Assembly: GCA_963575745.1 (NCBI GenBank)
Contig: CAUYUJ010018560.1
Location: forward strand, 461,313-525,312
DNA from: Prorocentrum cordatum
Lineage: Eukaryota; Sar; Dinophyceae; Prorocentrales; Prorocentraceae
Reading direction: 5' to 3'
Length of the DNA: 64,000 nucleotides
The translations under genes were made by a program, and so were the position numbers. The notes beneath the pieces are model-generated. The model did no database searches, was not told the origin of the DNA, and worked only from the letters and a program-made list of their open reading frames with translations. This document shows positions 12,468 through 24,420 of the stretch, piece by piece (the first letter of the stretch is position 1; each line of letters opens with the position of its first letter).

Positions 12468-13316
12468 AGCTCCCTATGGGGCCACGAAGCGCCGCCCTGG
12501 GTGGGGGAACCGCATGCGCCACCCCCCACTGGGACCTTCGGTGGAGCTCCCCATGGGGCCACGAAGCGCTGTCCTGGGTGGGGCAACCGCATGCGCCCAC
12601 CCCCAGTGAGACCTTCGGTGGAGTTCCCTGTGGGGCCACGAAGCGCTGCCCTGGGTGAGGGAACCGCATGCGCCCACCCCCACTGGGGCCTTCGGTGGAG
12701 TTCCCTATGGGGCCACGAAACGCTGCCCTGGGTGGGGGAACCGCATGCGCCCACCCCCACTGGGGCCTTCGGTAGAGTTCCCTCTGGGGCCACGAAACGC
12801 TGCCCTGGGTGGGGGAACCGCATGCGCCCACCCCCACTGGGGCCTTCGGTGGAGCTCCCTATGGGGCCACGAAACGCTGCCCTGGGTGAGGGAACCGCAT
12901 GTGCCCACCCCCACTGGGGCCTTCGGTGGAGCTCCCTGTGGGGCCACGAAGCGCTGCCCTGGGTGGGGGAACCGCATGCGCCCACCCCCATTTGGGCCTT
13001 CGGTGGGGCTCCCTATGGGGACACGAAACGCTGCCCAGGGTGGGGGAACCGCATGCGCCCACCCCGACTGGATCCCACTGGGGCCTTCGGCGGAGCTCCC
13101 TGTGGGGCCACGAAACGCTGCCCTGGGTGTGGGAACCGCATGCGCCCACCCCCAATCATTGGGACCTTCGGTGGAGCTCTCTATTAGGGCCACGAAACGC
13201 TGCCCTGGGTGGGGGAACCGCATGCGCCCACCCCCACTTGAGGGAACCCCATGCGCCCACCCCCACTGGGGCCTTCGGTGGAGCTCCTTATGGGGCCACG
13301 AAGCGCGTGAGAGGTG
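12468..13316 (+). repeat. 78-bp minisatellite array, 11 copies
   Basis: Unit: GGTGGAGCTCCCTATGGGGC, CACGAAACGCTGCCCTGGGT, GGGGGAACCGCATGCGCCCA and CCCCCACTGGGGCCTTC. Copies start near 12478, 12555, 12632, 12710, 12788, 12866, 12944, 13020, 13105, 13190 and 13295. The 78-bp period equals 26 codons, so frames stay open in both directions and give 26-residue repeat 'proteins' that are not genes. It lies in the loop of the inner inverted duplication. Confidence 0.96.
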
Positions 13317-13678
13317 TGCCGAAAGCAGAGGCAAGGAGGGGGAGGAGGGAGGAGGGGGAGGAGGGGGAGGAGGGCGGGAAGGAAGGAAGGAGAGGAACGC
13401 GGGGCGCTCTCTTCAAAACGAGGACCCAACACCACAGGATGGTTGGGGGAAGCAAAAGAAAAGAGATAGAGAGAGAGGAACAACAAGAGAGGAGGATACA
13501 CCTCCACTTCGTGGGCACTGGAGGGAACAAGCGGATCCCTTCCGAGCTCCAGCCGCCACGAAATCAGGTGGGCCCCTCTGGACAACACTCGCAGCAACCC
13601 ACGAGGGCGCGGGGACCGCGAGGAATTATCCTGGCGAAGGACCCAACCATATGCAACTGTGGGTACCGCAATTGTGAA
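13317..13678. other. loop sequence after the array
   Basis: A GGGAGGAGG run, then GAGGACCCAACACCACAGGA (about 13421), which also follows the second array at about 16538. The two arrays therefore share a flank. Confidence 0.7.
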
Positions 13679-15054
13679 TACGTAGCACCCCGCAATTGCG
13701 GATAAGAGTGAGGGGGCGGGCGCGGGCGACGCGGGCGTCGTCGAGCCGGCGGACCTCGTGGCCCCCACCTTCCCTGTCGATGGCGCTCTCCTCCACCTCC
13801 TCCTCCTCCTCCTTCTCCTCCTCTTCCTCCTCCTTCTCCTCCTCCTCTTCCTCGTCCTCATCGTCATCGTCATCCTCCTCCTCCACCTCGTCCTCCTCCT
13901 CCTCTTCTTCCTCGTCCTCCCTCTCCCCCCCTCGTCTTTTCATCATGGTCCTCCCATTGTCGTCCTCCCCCTCATCGGCCTCCATCATCGTCCTCCCATT
14001 GTCGTCCATCATCATCATCCTCCCCATCCTCCCCCTCCTCGTCCTCCTCCTCCCCCTCCTCCCCCTCCTCCCCCTCGTCCTCCTGCTCCTCCTCCTTTTC
14101 TTTCTCCACGTTCTCCTTACATCCTCTCTTCTTCCACGTTCTCCTCGTCCCCTGTTTACTCATCCTGCCTCCCCCTCCTTTCCCAAGATAACTGCAACGC
14201 AATCCTTTTTTCCACTTTATGCTCCCCGCCTTCTCTGATCAAGGCAACTCGCCAGGGCAAAGTTGCTGGACGGGCTGGCGTGGATGTGCGGGGCGTGAAG
14301 AGGTCCTTGCGGGCTCAGACGGCATGCAAGAATCCGCCGCCGCGCTTGTGCGGCATTGGTTTGTTCAGTGAACGTGGTTTAGGTCGCGGGTGGGTCGCGG
14401 GCTCTCCACCTCCACCTGGAAGGAATGCAAAAGCAGCCCGCCGCAAGCGCCAAAAAAAATGGTTCGTACACGGAACGAGGTTTGGGTCGCGGGTGGGCCG
14501 CGGGTTCTCCACAGGGAACGAATGCAAAGGATGCCCGCCGCAGGCGCCGAAAATGTGGTTTGTACCCTGAACGTGGTCGCGGGTGGGCCGCGGGCTCTCC
14601 ACCTGAAACGAATGCAAAATATGCCCGCCGCAGGCGCCGAAAAATGTGGTTTGTACCCTGAACGTGGTTTGGGTCGCGGGTTGGTCGCGAGTTGGTCACG
14701 GGATGTGTCGCGGGCTCTCCACTTGGAAGGAATGCAAAAAAGCCCGCCGCAGGCGCCGAAAATTGTGGTTTGTACCTTGAACGTGGTTTGGGTCGAAGGT
14801 GGGTCGCGGGTGGGTCGCGGGGTAGGTCGCGGGTGGGTCGCGGGTGGGTCGCGGGTGGGTCGCGGGTGGGTCGCGGGTGGGTCGCGGGGTGGGCCGCGGG
14901 GGGGTCGCGGGGTGGGTCGCGGGTTGGGTCGCGGGGTGGGTCGCGGGGTGGGTCGCGGGGTGGGTCGCGGGTGGTCGCGGGTGGGTCGCGGGGTGGGTCG
15001 CGGGGTGGGTCGCGGGTGGGTCGCGGGGCGGGTTGCGGGTGGGACGACGACAAC

Positions 15055-15122
<68 letters not shown>

Positions 15123-15193
15123 GCAGCAGCAGCAGCAGCAACAACAACAACAACACCAACACCAACACCAACACCAACAACAACAACAACAGC

Positions 15194-15237
<44 letters not shown>

Positions 15238-15425
15238 CTACAACAACATCAACAATAATAACAACAACACCAACACCAACAACAACAACAACAAACCAAC
15301 AAACAAACAAACAAACAAACAAACAAACAAACAAACAAACAACAACAACAAGAATCCGCACCGCGGAATTCCACATCAGCCACGCACCCAGGGACAGTGA
15401 ATGACCGTTCGGCCCCCTCACTCTG
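13679..15425 (-). repeat. inner inverted duplication, right arm
   Basis: Reverse complement of 10385-11990. It opens with ACCCCGCAATTGCGGATAAG, passes through a CCTCCTC block, TTCTCTGATCAAGGCAACTC, spaced copies of CCCGCCGCAGGCGCCGAAAA and a GTGGGTCGCGG array, and ends at ACCGTTCGGCCCCCTCACTC. The main length difference is the greatly expanded CAA tract at 15046-15352. Confidence 0.93.
15046..15352. repeat. CAA/CAACAC/CAAACAAA expansion
   Basis: About 300 bp of CAA with short CAG, CACCAA and CAAA runs. The matching GTT tract in the left arm (about 10469-10515) is only about 45 bp. Confidence 0.97.
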
Positions 15426-15429
15426 ATCT

Positions 15430-16455
15430 TCTTCCGTGAAGCTCCCTATGGGGCCACGAAGCGCTGCACGGGGTGGGGGGGCACGCATGTGGGCGGTCCC
15501 ACTGGGGGCTTCGGTGAAGACGCACGCGGGCGGTCCCACTGGGGGCTTCGGTGGAGCTCCCTATGAAGCCGCGAAGCGTTGCAGTGGGTGGGTGAAGATA
15601 CCAAATTGGGTGTGTGTGGGACGCATGCAGGCGGTCGCACTGGGAGCTTCGGTGGACCTCCCCTATGGGGCCACGAAGCGCTGTACTGGGTGGGTGAAAA
15701 TGCCAAATTGGGCGTGCGGGACGCATGCGGGCAGTCGCACTCGGGGTTTCGGTGGACCTCCCCATATGGGGCCACGAAGCGTTGTAGTGGGTGGGTGAAG
15801 ATGCCAAATTGGGCTTCCGGGGCGCATGCGGACGGTCCCTGGGGGCTTTGGTGGAGCTCTCTATGGGGCCACGAAGCGCTGCACTGGGTGGGTGAAACAG
15901 CCAAATTGGGTTTCCGGTGCGCATGCGGACGGTCCCACTGGGAGTTTCGGTGGAACTCGCTATGGGGCCACGAAGCGCTGTTCTGGGTGGGTGGAAAAAC
16001 CAAGTTGGGTTTCCGGTGCGCACGCGGACGGTCCCAATGGGAGCTTCGGTGGGGCTCCCTATGAAGCCGCGTTAGCGCTGCACTGGGTGGGCGAAGATGC
16101 CAAATTGGGTTTCCGGGACGCATGCGGACGGTCCCACTCAGGGCTTCGGTGGAGCTCCCTTTGGGGCCACGAAGCGCTGTAGTGGTTTGGTGAAAATGCC
16201 AAATTCATGAATCCCAAACGGTCGCACTGGGAGCATCGGTGGAGCTCCCTATGGGGCCACGAAGCGCTGTAGTGGGTGGGTGAAAATGCCAAATCCATAC
16301 GTCCCGGAGGGTTCAACTGGGGCTTCGGTGGGGCTCCCTATGGGGCCACGGAGCGCTGTACTGGGTGGGTGAAAATGCAGAATTCATGCGTCCCAGACGG
16401 TCCCACTGGGGGCTTCGGTGGGGCCCCTGGGGCCACGAAGCGCTGTACTGGGTGA
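15430..16455 (+). repeat. second minisatellite array, about 92-103 bp unit, 11 copies
   Basis: Shares the GGTGGAGCTCCCTATGGGGC / CACGAAGCGCTG / CTGGGTGGG core with the 12.5-13.3 kb array but has a different spacer (GAAAATGCCAAATTGGG and CGCATGCGGACGGTCCCACT). Copies lie near 15450, 15564, 15667, 15770, 15862, 15966, 16063, 16163, 16256, 16340 and 16432. Confidence 0.95.
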
Positions 16456-16559
16456 GTTAAACGCAGGAAGGAGGGAGGAGGGGGGGAGCGGGAGGGAGAA
16501 GGAGGGAGGAGAAACGCGGGGACCGTGTCTTCAAAAGGAGGACCCAACACCACAGGATG

Positions 16560-18130
16560 GTTGGGAAAAAGATCCAGGCAGGACCTGACATATTCTCACA
16601 TCGTCAGGGTCGCTCTGTTCAGGCAGCGGGGTTGAATCTGCGAATATGGACGCGTTTTGCTCCTCGTCAGTAGACTCATGCCGACGGCTGCTGCCGCGGA
16701 TGCCTGGAGGAGGAGGAGTTTAGAAGAGGATAAGGGGGAGGACGCAGGCAAATTCGTCCAGCCCGCCTTCTGGCACCAGCAGGAGCACACCGCCAATTTG
16801 GAGGGTCAGACCTGCCCGCCTTACTGTTCTGGTCTTGGTTTCCACATTCAAGGCAACTACTGGGTCGGCCGCGCCTTCTACTACTGTATCTGGCACCCGT
16901 GATTCTCGCCGCTGCGGCTGTTGCCATCCTCCGCTGCGACCTTCCACGACTTGCAACTGGCTGGCCATGTTGCTCGCCAAGGGCCCCACATGCCGTAGCC
17001 GTCGGTGCTGGCGTCGCCCATCGGCCCTTTCTGGCGGCCCCAACCGAACGGTGGGATCCAGTTGCGCCGTTGCATTTCGGGCGCGCTGCCCTTGCCTCAA
17101 TAGGGCGCTGTCCACCCCTGTGAGCCCCGCCCGCAGCCGGTGTGGGGCCGTCGCCTGGCGCACTCCCTGCTGTTGGGGCCATGCTTCAGCTTCTGTATCG
17201 TCACGGCAAGGGCGCCGCTCGCAGGCGCGCCCGCTTCTTCTTCATCACTGACGGCCCGCTGCATCGGGCGTGCCGCGCCCTTACCTCACCAGTGCGGTGC
17301 CCCCGCTGCGCGAGCCGCGCCCACAGCTGTAGCGTTGCTGACGCCTGTCGCACTCTCCGCTGTTGGGGCCGCTGCAGCAGCTGCAATTTCACAGCGGGGG
17401 CGCCGCTCGCAGGCGCACTTTTACGCTCACTTACACCACCACGCAACGCCAAACGCTGGCCCCCGGCCCCCTTGGGGGGTGGCACTCCCCTCATGCGGTT
17501 TGGGTGCGGCGCCTCCTCCCGCTCGCTCCCGCAGCCCGCCTGCCAGCTGTGCCCCCGCAGCCTGCTTGCTGTGCCCCTGGCACAGCCGCTGGCTCCTATG
17601 ACCCTGTCGCCCTTGCCGCGTTGAGTGCGCATCTCCCAGCACGGAGGTGCCGTTCGTGCGTGTTTCACCTGTACAGTCGTTTGCCGGTGCGCCCAAACCG
17701 TCCACTACTACTCACCACCCTCACCCGCCTGTCTGCAAGACACGCTGGCTCAGTGCTGCACGCCAGACACGGTCCTTGACCAGGGCGTTCGGCCTACCTC
17801 TCGCCAGCCCGATTGCCCGCGCGGCCACGCGTCGTTGGGGCCTGGCTGCGGCGGCGGGGGACGCCTCGTCGTTCGCATAACGCGTAACGGTCAAGCCCTT
17901 GTCCCCCGGCCGCCCACCGGGGCTTCGCCGACCTGGGCCCTGTTCCCACGCGGGGCACAGAGAGACTTGGCGTATCGTCGGCTCGGCACCCCGCCTCTCG
18001 CTACAGACGGTTCGCGCTGGGAGATGGCTGTTTCAACATCCCCCGTTCCGCAAGGTGCGCACCGCCGCCAAGAGTGCGATGGCGGCCTCGGCTGCCGCAG
18101 TCGCGGGCCGTCGACAGGACTCCCGTTTAC
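16560..18130. other. GC-rich unassigned DNA with a diverged about 190-bp tandem duplication
   Basis: Two diverged copies of a segment containing CTGTTGGGGCC and GGGCGCCGCTCGCAGGCGC lie near 17170-17235 and 17355-17415. Minus-strand frames across 16676-17182 contain a Cys-x2-Cys-Gly pair but no clear zinc-finger pattern. No gene is called. Confidence 0.5.
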
Positions 18131-18230
18131 TTGTCCACTCTCTCTCTCTCTCTCTTCCCCCCCTCGCTCTCTCTCTCTCTCTCTCTCTCGCTCTAAATTT
18201 CTCTCTCTCTCTCTCTCTCTTCCGATTGCC
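18131..18230. repeat. CT microsatellite
   Basis: TCTCTC runs with interruptions, about 100 bp. Confidence 0.95.
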
Positions 18231-18371
18231 AGCAACAGCTTAAAATCTCAGGTCCGAAACCGAAGTGTGACCTAATTATCAGACCCACCATGGTAATCAC
18301 AACTGCCTCTACCTCCACCTCCGTTTCCTCCTCCTCCTGATCCTCCCCGTTGTCGTCATCAGAAATATCAT

Positions 18372-18401
18372 GCTCGTCCTCATGAGCATGGTCATGACCA
18401 G

Positions 18402-18455
<54 letters not shown>

Positions 18456-18761
18456 CATCCTCATCCTCATCCTCATCCTCATCCTCATCCTCATCATCAT
18501 CACAATCACCACTTACATCACCATCAGCATCATCATCAGCAACATCATCAGCAACCTCATCATCATCATCATCACCATCATCATGACCATCGACGCCATC
18601 ATCATCATCATCATCATCTCATCATCATCATCATCATAAACATCATCGCCGTGACTGTTCATTTTTATCATCAGCATCATCATCAACAAAATTACCTTCA
18701 TCACCATCATCTTCAACATCATCATCACCAGCATCATCATCATCATCATCATCATCATCAG

Positions 18762-18813
<52 letters not shown>

Positions 18814-19130
18814 GTCGGCATCATCATCATCATCAGCATCCCATTCCCACTCCTCCGCATCCACCTCCTGTTCCTGCTCCCGCTCCTGCTCCCCCTCCTC
18901 CTCCTCCTCCTCCTCTACCTTGTCCTCCTCCTCATCCTCATGCCTATCTCTCTCCCTCTCTCGCGCTCTCATTCCTCCTCATCATCAGCTTCATTCCCTC
19001 CTGCTTTTTACTATCAGCACCACCCTCATTATCAGCATCATCATCATCCTCATGCCCATACTCCTGCTCCAGCTTGTCCTCGTTCCACCTCTTCCGCCTC
19101 CTCCTCCTCCTCGTCCTCATCATCATCATC

Positions 19131-19164
<34 letters not shown>

Positions 19165-19167
19165 TCC

Positions 19168-19223
<56 letters not shown>

Positions 19224-19421
19224 GTCATCATCATCATCATCGTCGTCGTCGTCATCATCATCATCATCATCACCATGCTCACTCCGTTCTCTTCCGCCTC
19301 CTCCCCTTCATTATCATCCTCGTCATCCGCCTCCTCTTCCTTACCTGCATCGTTAACAGCATCCTTAACAGCATCCGTACTTCATCCCCATGTCCCCCTG
19401 TCCACCTCATGCCCCTCCTCC

Positions 19422-19452
<31 letters not shown>

Positions 19453-19815
19453 CCTCAGCATCGTCACTCATCTTCCTCCTCCTCATCATCATCGTCATCA
19501 TCAGCATAATCATCGTGAAGAGTACCATCAGCAGCAACATCATCATCACCAGCATCAGCATCAGCATCCCCCTCCTCCTTCACATCCTCCTCCTCACCAT
19601 CAACATCATCCTCCTCACGCCATCCTCCTCCACCTTATAGTCCTCCCCGTCCACTCCTTCTTCGCTCCTCATCAATCCCTCCTCGCTCCCCCTCACTCAT
19701 CATCGCTCCTCCTCGCTCATTCTCCTCCTTGTCCTCCTTCTCCTCCTCCTCCTCCTCCTCCTCCTCTTCCTCCTCCTCCCTCCCCCTCCGTTTCCTCTTC
19801 CTTCTCCTCCTCCGA
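18372..19815. repeat. CAT/CCT trinucleotide complex
   Basis: Three long CATCAT blocks (about 18395-18650, 18720-18835, 19110-19275) joined by CCTCAT and CCTCCT stretches, then CCTCCT to about 19815. Frames read as poly-His, poly-Ile, poly-Ser or poly-Met. Confidence 0.95.
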
Positions 19816-19904
19816 TGACCCCCTCGAGCATCATTCGTAGCACTTTTCGATATCATGGGATGGATTCGCCTTGGTGTTGGCTAGGTGCTCCCACCTCCGC
19901 CTCC

Positions 19905-20185
19905 AGGAACGCCATGCATAACAGGCAGACCAGTCACACCAGGCGCAACCAGTCTGGCACACCAGGCACACCAAGCACACCAGGCACCAGTCACACCATG
20001 CGCTACCGTTCAGGCCCGCCAGGCGCCATCAGGCTGGCGTACCAGGCACACCATTCGCACCATACGTTGCAAATTTGGCACACCAGGTACACCGGGTACA
20101 CTACGCAACCATGCGCTACTAGTGTGGCACACCAGGCGTTACCAGTCTGGCACACCAGGCACACCAGGGCCAATGCGGTGCAAGA
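19905..20185 (+). repeat. CACACCAGG minisatellite
   Basis: Degenerate 9-18-bp units (GGCACACCAGGCACACC, CCAGTCTGGC) over about 280 bp. Confidence 0.9.
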
Positions 20186-20372
20186 TTGGCATCATGGCTC
20201 CTGAGAGCGGGCAATTGGACGGTCGCACTTCTCAGTATTGTGTGGGATCTCATGTGAGAGGCGCTTGTGGGGGGGTGGAGGCGGATGAGATAGGCGCAGA
20301 TCGTGATGAAGGCTGGGCTGTCGACGACTCTGTCGAGGGCGACTATCAGCCCGCGCAGATGTCAGTGGATTG

Positions 20373-21292
20373 AGACATACATCGGACGTTGGGGGGTGAG
20401 TCCGACGTGAAATGGAGACCCCCCCTACCGGGAAATCGATTTCGGTTTCGGGTTCGTGTCGTGCGTGCCGTGCGTGCGGGCGAGGCGAAGCTGCGCGGGC
20501 GGGCGAGAGGAAATCCTCCTATGGCTGGTCCGCGGCTGGACCAAATGTTTCTCCTCCGCCGCCGGTGTCCCGCTGGTTTCCCGAAATCCTCCTGTGGCTG
20601 GGCCGCGGCCGGACCAAATGTTTCTCCTCCGGCGGCCGGTGGCCCGCGGTGTGCCGCTGGTGTCCCGCTGATGTCCCGTTGTGTCCCTTGGTGTCTCGCG
20701 GTGTCCGCCGTTGCTAGGGCGAAGTCAAGACAAATGATTCTCCTCCGTCCGACGGTGGCTCGCGGTGTCCCGTTGTGTCCCGTGGTGTCCCGTGGTGTCC
20801 GCCGTTGCTAGGGCGAAGTTAAGACAAATGATTATCCTCCTTCCGCCCGTCCGGCGGTGGCTCGCGGTGTCCCGCGGTGTCCCGTGGTGTCCCGTGGTGT
20901 CCCGTGGTGTCCCGCTGAGTGAGATCGATAGTGAGATCGACAAGTGTCCCGTGGTGTCCCCTGGTGTCCCGTTGAGTGAGATCGATAGTGGGATCGACAA
21001 GTGTCCCGTGGTGTCCCGTGGTGTCCCGCGGTGTCCCGTGGTGTCCCGTGGTGTCCCGTGGTGTCCCGCTGAGTGAGATCGATAGTGAGATCGACAAGTG
21101 TCCCGTGGTGTCTCCTGGTGTCCCGTTGAGTGAGATCGATAGTGAGATCGACAAGTGTCCCGTGGTGTCCCGTGGTGTCCCGTGGAGTGAGATCGATAGT
21201 GAGATCGATTGAGTCAGATGTTGATTCCCCCCTCTCCCCCCTCCACAACCTCCTTATCACCCGAATGGTGGTCGTATAGGTATTATATATAA
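20373..21292 (+). repeat. composite dispersed repeat, copy D (outer inverted arm, right)
   Basis: The most complete copy: ACATCGGACGTTGGGGGGTG head, GGGAAATCGATTTCGGTTTC, GGGCGAGGCGAAGCTGCGCG, two copies of CTAGGGCGAAGTCAAGACAA, TGTCCCGTGG arrays alternating with GAGTGAGATCGATAGTGAGA, then CCCCCCTCTCCCCCCTCCAC, TTATCACCCGAATGGTGGTC and a TATATA tail. It is inverted relative to copy C. Confidence 0.9.
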
Positions 21293-21529
21293 GATGTATG
21301 TCACCGCGCCGCTTGTTCTCGACGCATAGACGACGCCGACACCACGGCAAACCCACTGGGAAAAACTTGCGTCCAGCGCCTCAAGCAGACAAAGGCGGCG
21401 CCGCAGCGAATGCCACGGCAAGCCCTGCATTTGAGGCGGGATCTGCCCTGGTGGCCGCGGTGCCCTCTCCGAGATGGAAGGCCTCGCGTCGGAACAAACG
21501 TCGCGGTGACACATGTATTTGAGAGGGAT

Positions 21530-22120
21530 GAGATATATATATATATATGTATGTATGTATATATATACACAAACGAATGAGAAACGACAAACTCAAGAAA
21601 GAGACACCACAACATGGAACGAACGAGATAACGATACGAAAGAGAGATATAGAGAGAGAAACAGAGAGAGAAAGAGAAACAAAAAGAGAGCGAACGAGAG
21701 AACGATGAAGAGAGAGAGAGAGAAACAAAAAACAAAAAAGACAGGAGACACAGAGAGAGAGAGAGACAGCGAAAGAGAGCGAACGAGGGAACGATAGAGG
21801 GAGATAAAGATATATATATATATATATATAAACAGAAAGGGATAAACACAAAAAAACTATATAATTATAGAGAGAGACATATCGAAAAAGAGAGAGAGAG
21901 AGAGAGAGCGAACGCGGGAACGGTATATATAGAGAGAGAGAGAGAGAGACCGAGATAGAGAGAGAGAGAAAGAGACATAAGAGAGAGAGAGAGAGACAAT
22001 CCATACATATAGAGAGAGAGAGAGAGAGAACGAACGAGGGAACGGTAGAGGGAGAGAGAGAGAGAGAGAACAAACAAAATAAGACAGAGATAAAGGGAAG
22101 CAGCAACAGAGAGAGAAAGC

Positions 22121-22151
<31 letters not shown>

Positions 22152-22250
22152 AAAAGAGAGAGGGAGAGAGAGAACGAGAGAGAGAGAGCGAGAGATCAAG
22201 AGAGCGAACGAGAGAACGGTGGAGGGATAGAGGAAGAGAGAGAGAGAGAA
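21530..22250. repeat. GA-rich microsatellite complex with TA islands
   Basis: About 700 bp of GAGAGA/GAAC runs with TA tracts near 21535-21565 and 21810-21830. GAACGAGAGAACGA-like words recur at irregular spacing. The Leu/Ser-rich minus-strand frames are compositional. Confidence 0.95.
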
Positions 22251-22610
22251 TGGGCAAGGGAACGACAGACAGGCAGGGAATCATTCTTCTGCGCGCACCG
22301 AGCATCCCAACAGTGGACGCTTCATTCCTGCCCCGACCTCGCGCAAGCAGCCGTCTCCCTGACGAATTGGCATCATCATGGCAACCAGCTCTCTCCCATT
22401 CAGGAGGGTTGCTCTCTCTCTCTCTCCTCTCTCTCTGTGCTTCCCCAGCACACCGTGCGGGACACAAGGTAACCCTGTGCCCTCGATGCCCCCTGCCCGC
22501 CTGAGCCGCCCTCGCGCCTGCTCCCCCCACCTTGGCCTTGTGCGCCTCCGCCCTGCTCCTCCCCAGGCGCACGCCAGGGACCCGCGGATCTGGCGCGTGG
22601 TCGCCGGATC
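22251..22610. other. unassigned
   Basis: GC-rich DNA with a short CT tract near 22408-22440. No gene seen. Confidence 0.5.
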
Positions 22611-22776
22611 CATGTTTACCAGCCTCGAACGTATCCCTATCCCTAAGATCGACACGCCAAGAGGCGAGGACGATCTCAGGGATCCGCCCTCGAAAAATAA
22701 GGGAATCCCTGAGATTGGCATCGTGATAAGGAGGTGCCCAGCATAGGGATAGGGATATGTTCCAGGCTGGTGACAT
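22611..22776 (+). mobile_element. MITE-like inverted-repeat element, copy 1 (about 166 bp)
   Basis: The ends are inverted: ACCAGCCTCGAACGTATCCC then TATCCCTA on the left, and TAGGGATAGGG then ATATGTTCCAGGCTGGT on the right (about 27 bp, about 3 mismatches). A second, internal inverted pair (ATCTCAGGGAT near 22673 and ATCCCTGAGAT near 22704) flanks a CGAAAAATAA centre. There is no coding capacity. A second copy in opposite orientation is at 58700-58855. Confidence 0.8.
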
Positions 22777-23500
22777 GTGGGTCGGGGAAGGCCCCCCGGG
22801 AAAACTGCGCCAGTAAAACAAGGCTAGGATCGGGATAAATCGCTCCAAAGCGTTCCGGAGCGCTCTCAGAGCGTTCCGGAACGCTCTGGAGCAGCCGCGG
22901 CGCCCAATACATCCTCCAAACCCGCCGATTCTCAGAGATTTCGACTTATCCCGATCCGATTTTGTCCCGATCTTCGCGTCGTTTTAGCCAGTGCGGCCCG
23001 TTTTGGTGGCGGAGCGCGCCGATGCTGCGTGGACACGGTACCCGCCCTCGCGCCGAGCTCCCCCGCCACCGCTCCCGGCCGCAGCGGCCGGCCGAGACCG
23101 GGCGCCTGGGCTTACGGCTGCTCTCGGGCACTGGCGCTCACGCCGTGTCGTGGGGAAGCGTCGCGGCAGGACGGGTGCTCGGGTGCTCTCGACGGCGCCG
23201 AGGGGCTGTGCAGATGCGACACAGACCCGGGGCGACGAGACCTGTACTACACCTGTTTACCCAGCGAGTGGAAACACGGCGACGCCACCACCGCCAGCGC
23301 GAGGCGCCAGAGAGGTCCTCCTGATGGTACGGCCGCCTCCCCGCTCGAGGCACCTCCTTATCCCCAGCTCGGCAGCTCGGGGAAGCATCGTGGACCTCCT
23401 CGCTGGAGGTTGCACCCCGGGTGGTCGTGGTGCCGCCTTTCCCTCCTCTGGGCGAAGAGGCTCAGCGGCAGAGCGAGGCGGTCGAAGAGGGGAGGCGGCA
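22777..23500. other. unassigned, with GAGCGTTCCGGAACGCTC palindromes
   Basis: At 22845-22895 the words GCGTTCCGGAGCGCTC and GAGCGTTCCGGAACGCTC form overlapping palindromes. A similar GTTCCGGAACGCTCTG is at about 60110. Frames across 22990-23500 are long but show no domain. Confidence 0.5.
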
Positions 23501-23504
23501 CGCT

Positions 23505-23625
23505 GGGCACACACATACACACACACACTCACACACAAACACACACACACACAAACACACACACATATACACACACGCACACACATATATACACACGCAC
23601 ACACACACTCACACGTATACACACT

Positions 23626-23681
<56 letters not shown>

Positions 23682-23690
23682 CCTCTTCCT
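23505..23690. repeat. CA microsatellite followed by a TA tract
   Basis: CACACA with A and T interruptions, then about 40 bp of TATATA. Confidence 0.97.
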
Positions 23691-23739
23691 ATAATTTTAT
23701 AAGCCCGGGCGGGGGGAAAACCCGTCCCACCCCCAAAAC

Positions 23740-24420
23740 CGGACTCCCGGGATCTGGGGCTTTGGGGCCCTTCGGACGGGCCTCGAAGCGGCCCCCCGGG
23801 CCTCGCAGGGCGTTTTGCCAAGCCTTCGCAGCACTCCTAGGGCGATCAGGGGGGTCATCGGAGACGTCCTGGAGAACCCGAGGACAGCACAAGAGCGCTC
23901 CAAGAAGCCGTCATACCCCGAAAGATCGCTCCAAAACGTACCAAGAGGCCTCCAAGAGCACCCCCAAGAAGGCCCCAAGAGGGACAAATAATTGATTTAA
24001 TATAGATTTTTGGTGAATTTGGGGTTCTCATCTTTTCGGCTTCCCAACGCTCCAAGACAGCGGTCTTCTGGGCGTCCGAAGTCGCCTGGAAGGCTCCAAA
24101 ACCGCCCCACCGCCATCCGAAAGGGCTTCAAGGCAGTCTAAGAGAGCCCCAAACGGCGCACCAGGGGTCCAAAATGGCCCTGAGAGAGCCCCATGGCGGC
24201 CCAAGTTGGCCCCAAGACACCCTCCGAAGCATTCCAAATCGTGACCGGGGCGTTCAGGGAGACCGCGGTTAAATGCATGTTGCCCTTAGGAAGCCCCAGA
24301 GGCCCCCAGAACACGCTCAGGAGGCCTCCAGAAGGCTTAGGAAAGCTTGAGAACTGTGGTGAGGCCCCCAAAGGCTCTCCAAGGAGGACCCTCCGCAAAA
24401 AGAGCTGAGGAGGATGGGGA
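23740..24420 (+). repeat. GAGGCCCCAAG-type repeat with AT core
   Basis: Complementary in sense to the 7-9 kb family. Quasi-periodic GGCCCCAAGAG words flank an AT-rich core (about 23965-24045) that ends in TTTTCGGCTTCCCAACGCTC and matches the core at 33670-33750. Confidence 0.85.

Noticed and set aside
12468-13316. Long ORFs on both strands (up to about 340 codons) in the 78-bp array
   Set aside because: The period is a multiple of three, so frames stay open by repetition. The products are 26-residue repeats on both strands.
15430-16455. Regular repeats with spacers as a CRISPR array
   Set aside because: The whole 92-103-bp unit is repeated, with no unique spacers. The genome is eukaryotic.
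22251-23500. Overlapping GC-rich plus-strand frames as a host gene
   Set aside because: All three frames are long and Arg/Pro/Ala-rich, as expected from composition, and no domain appears.
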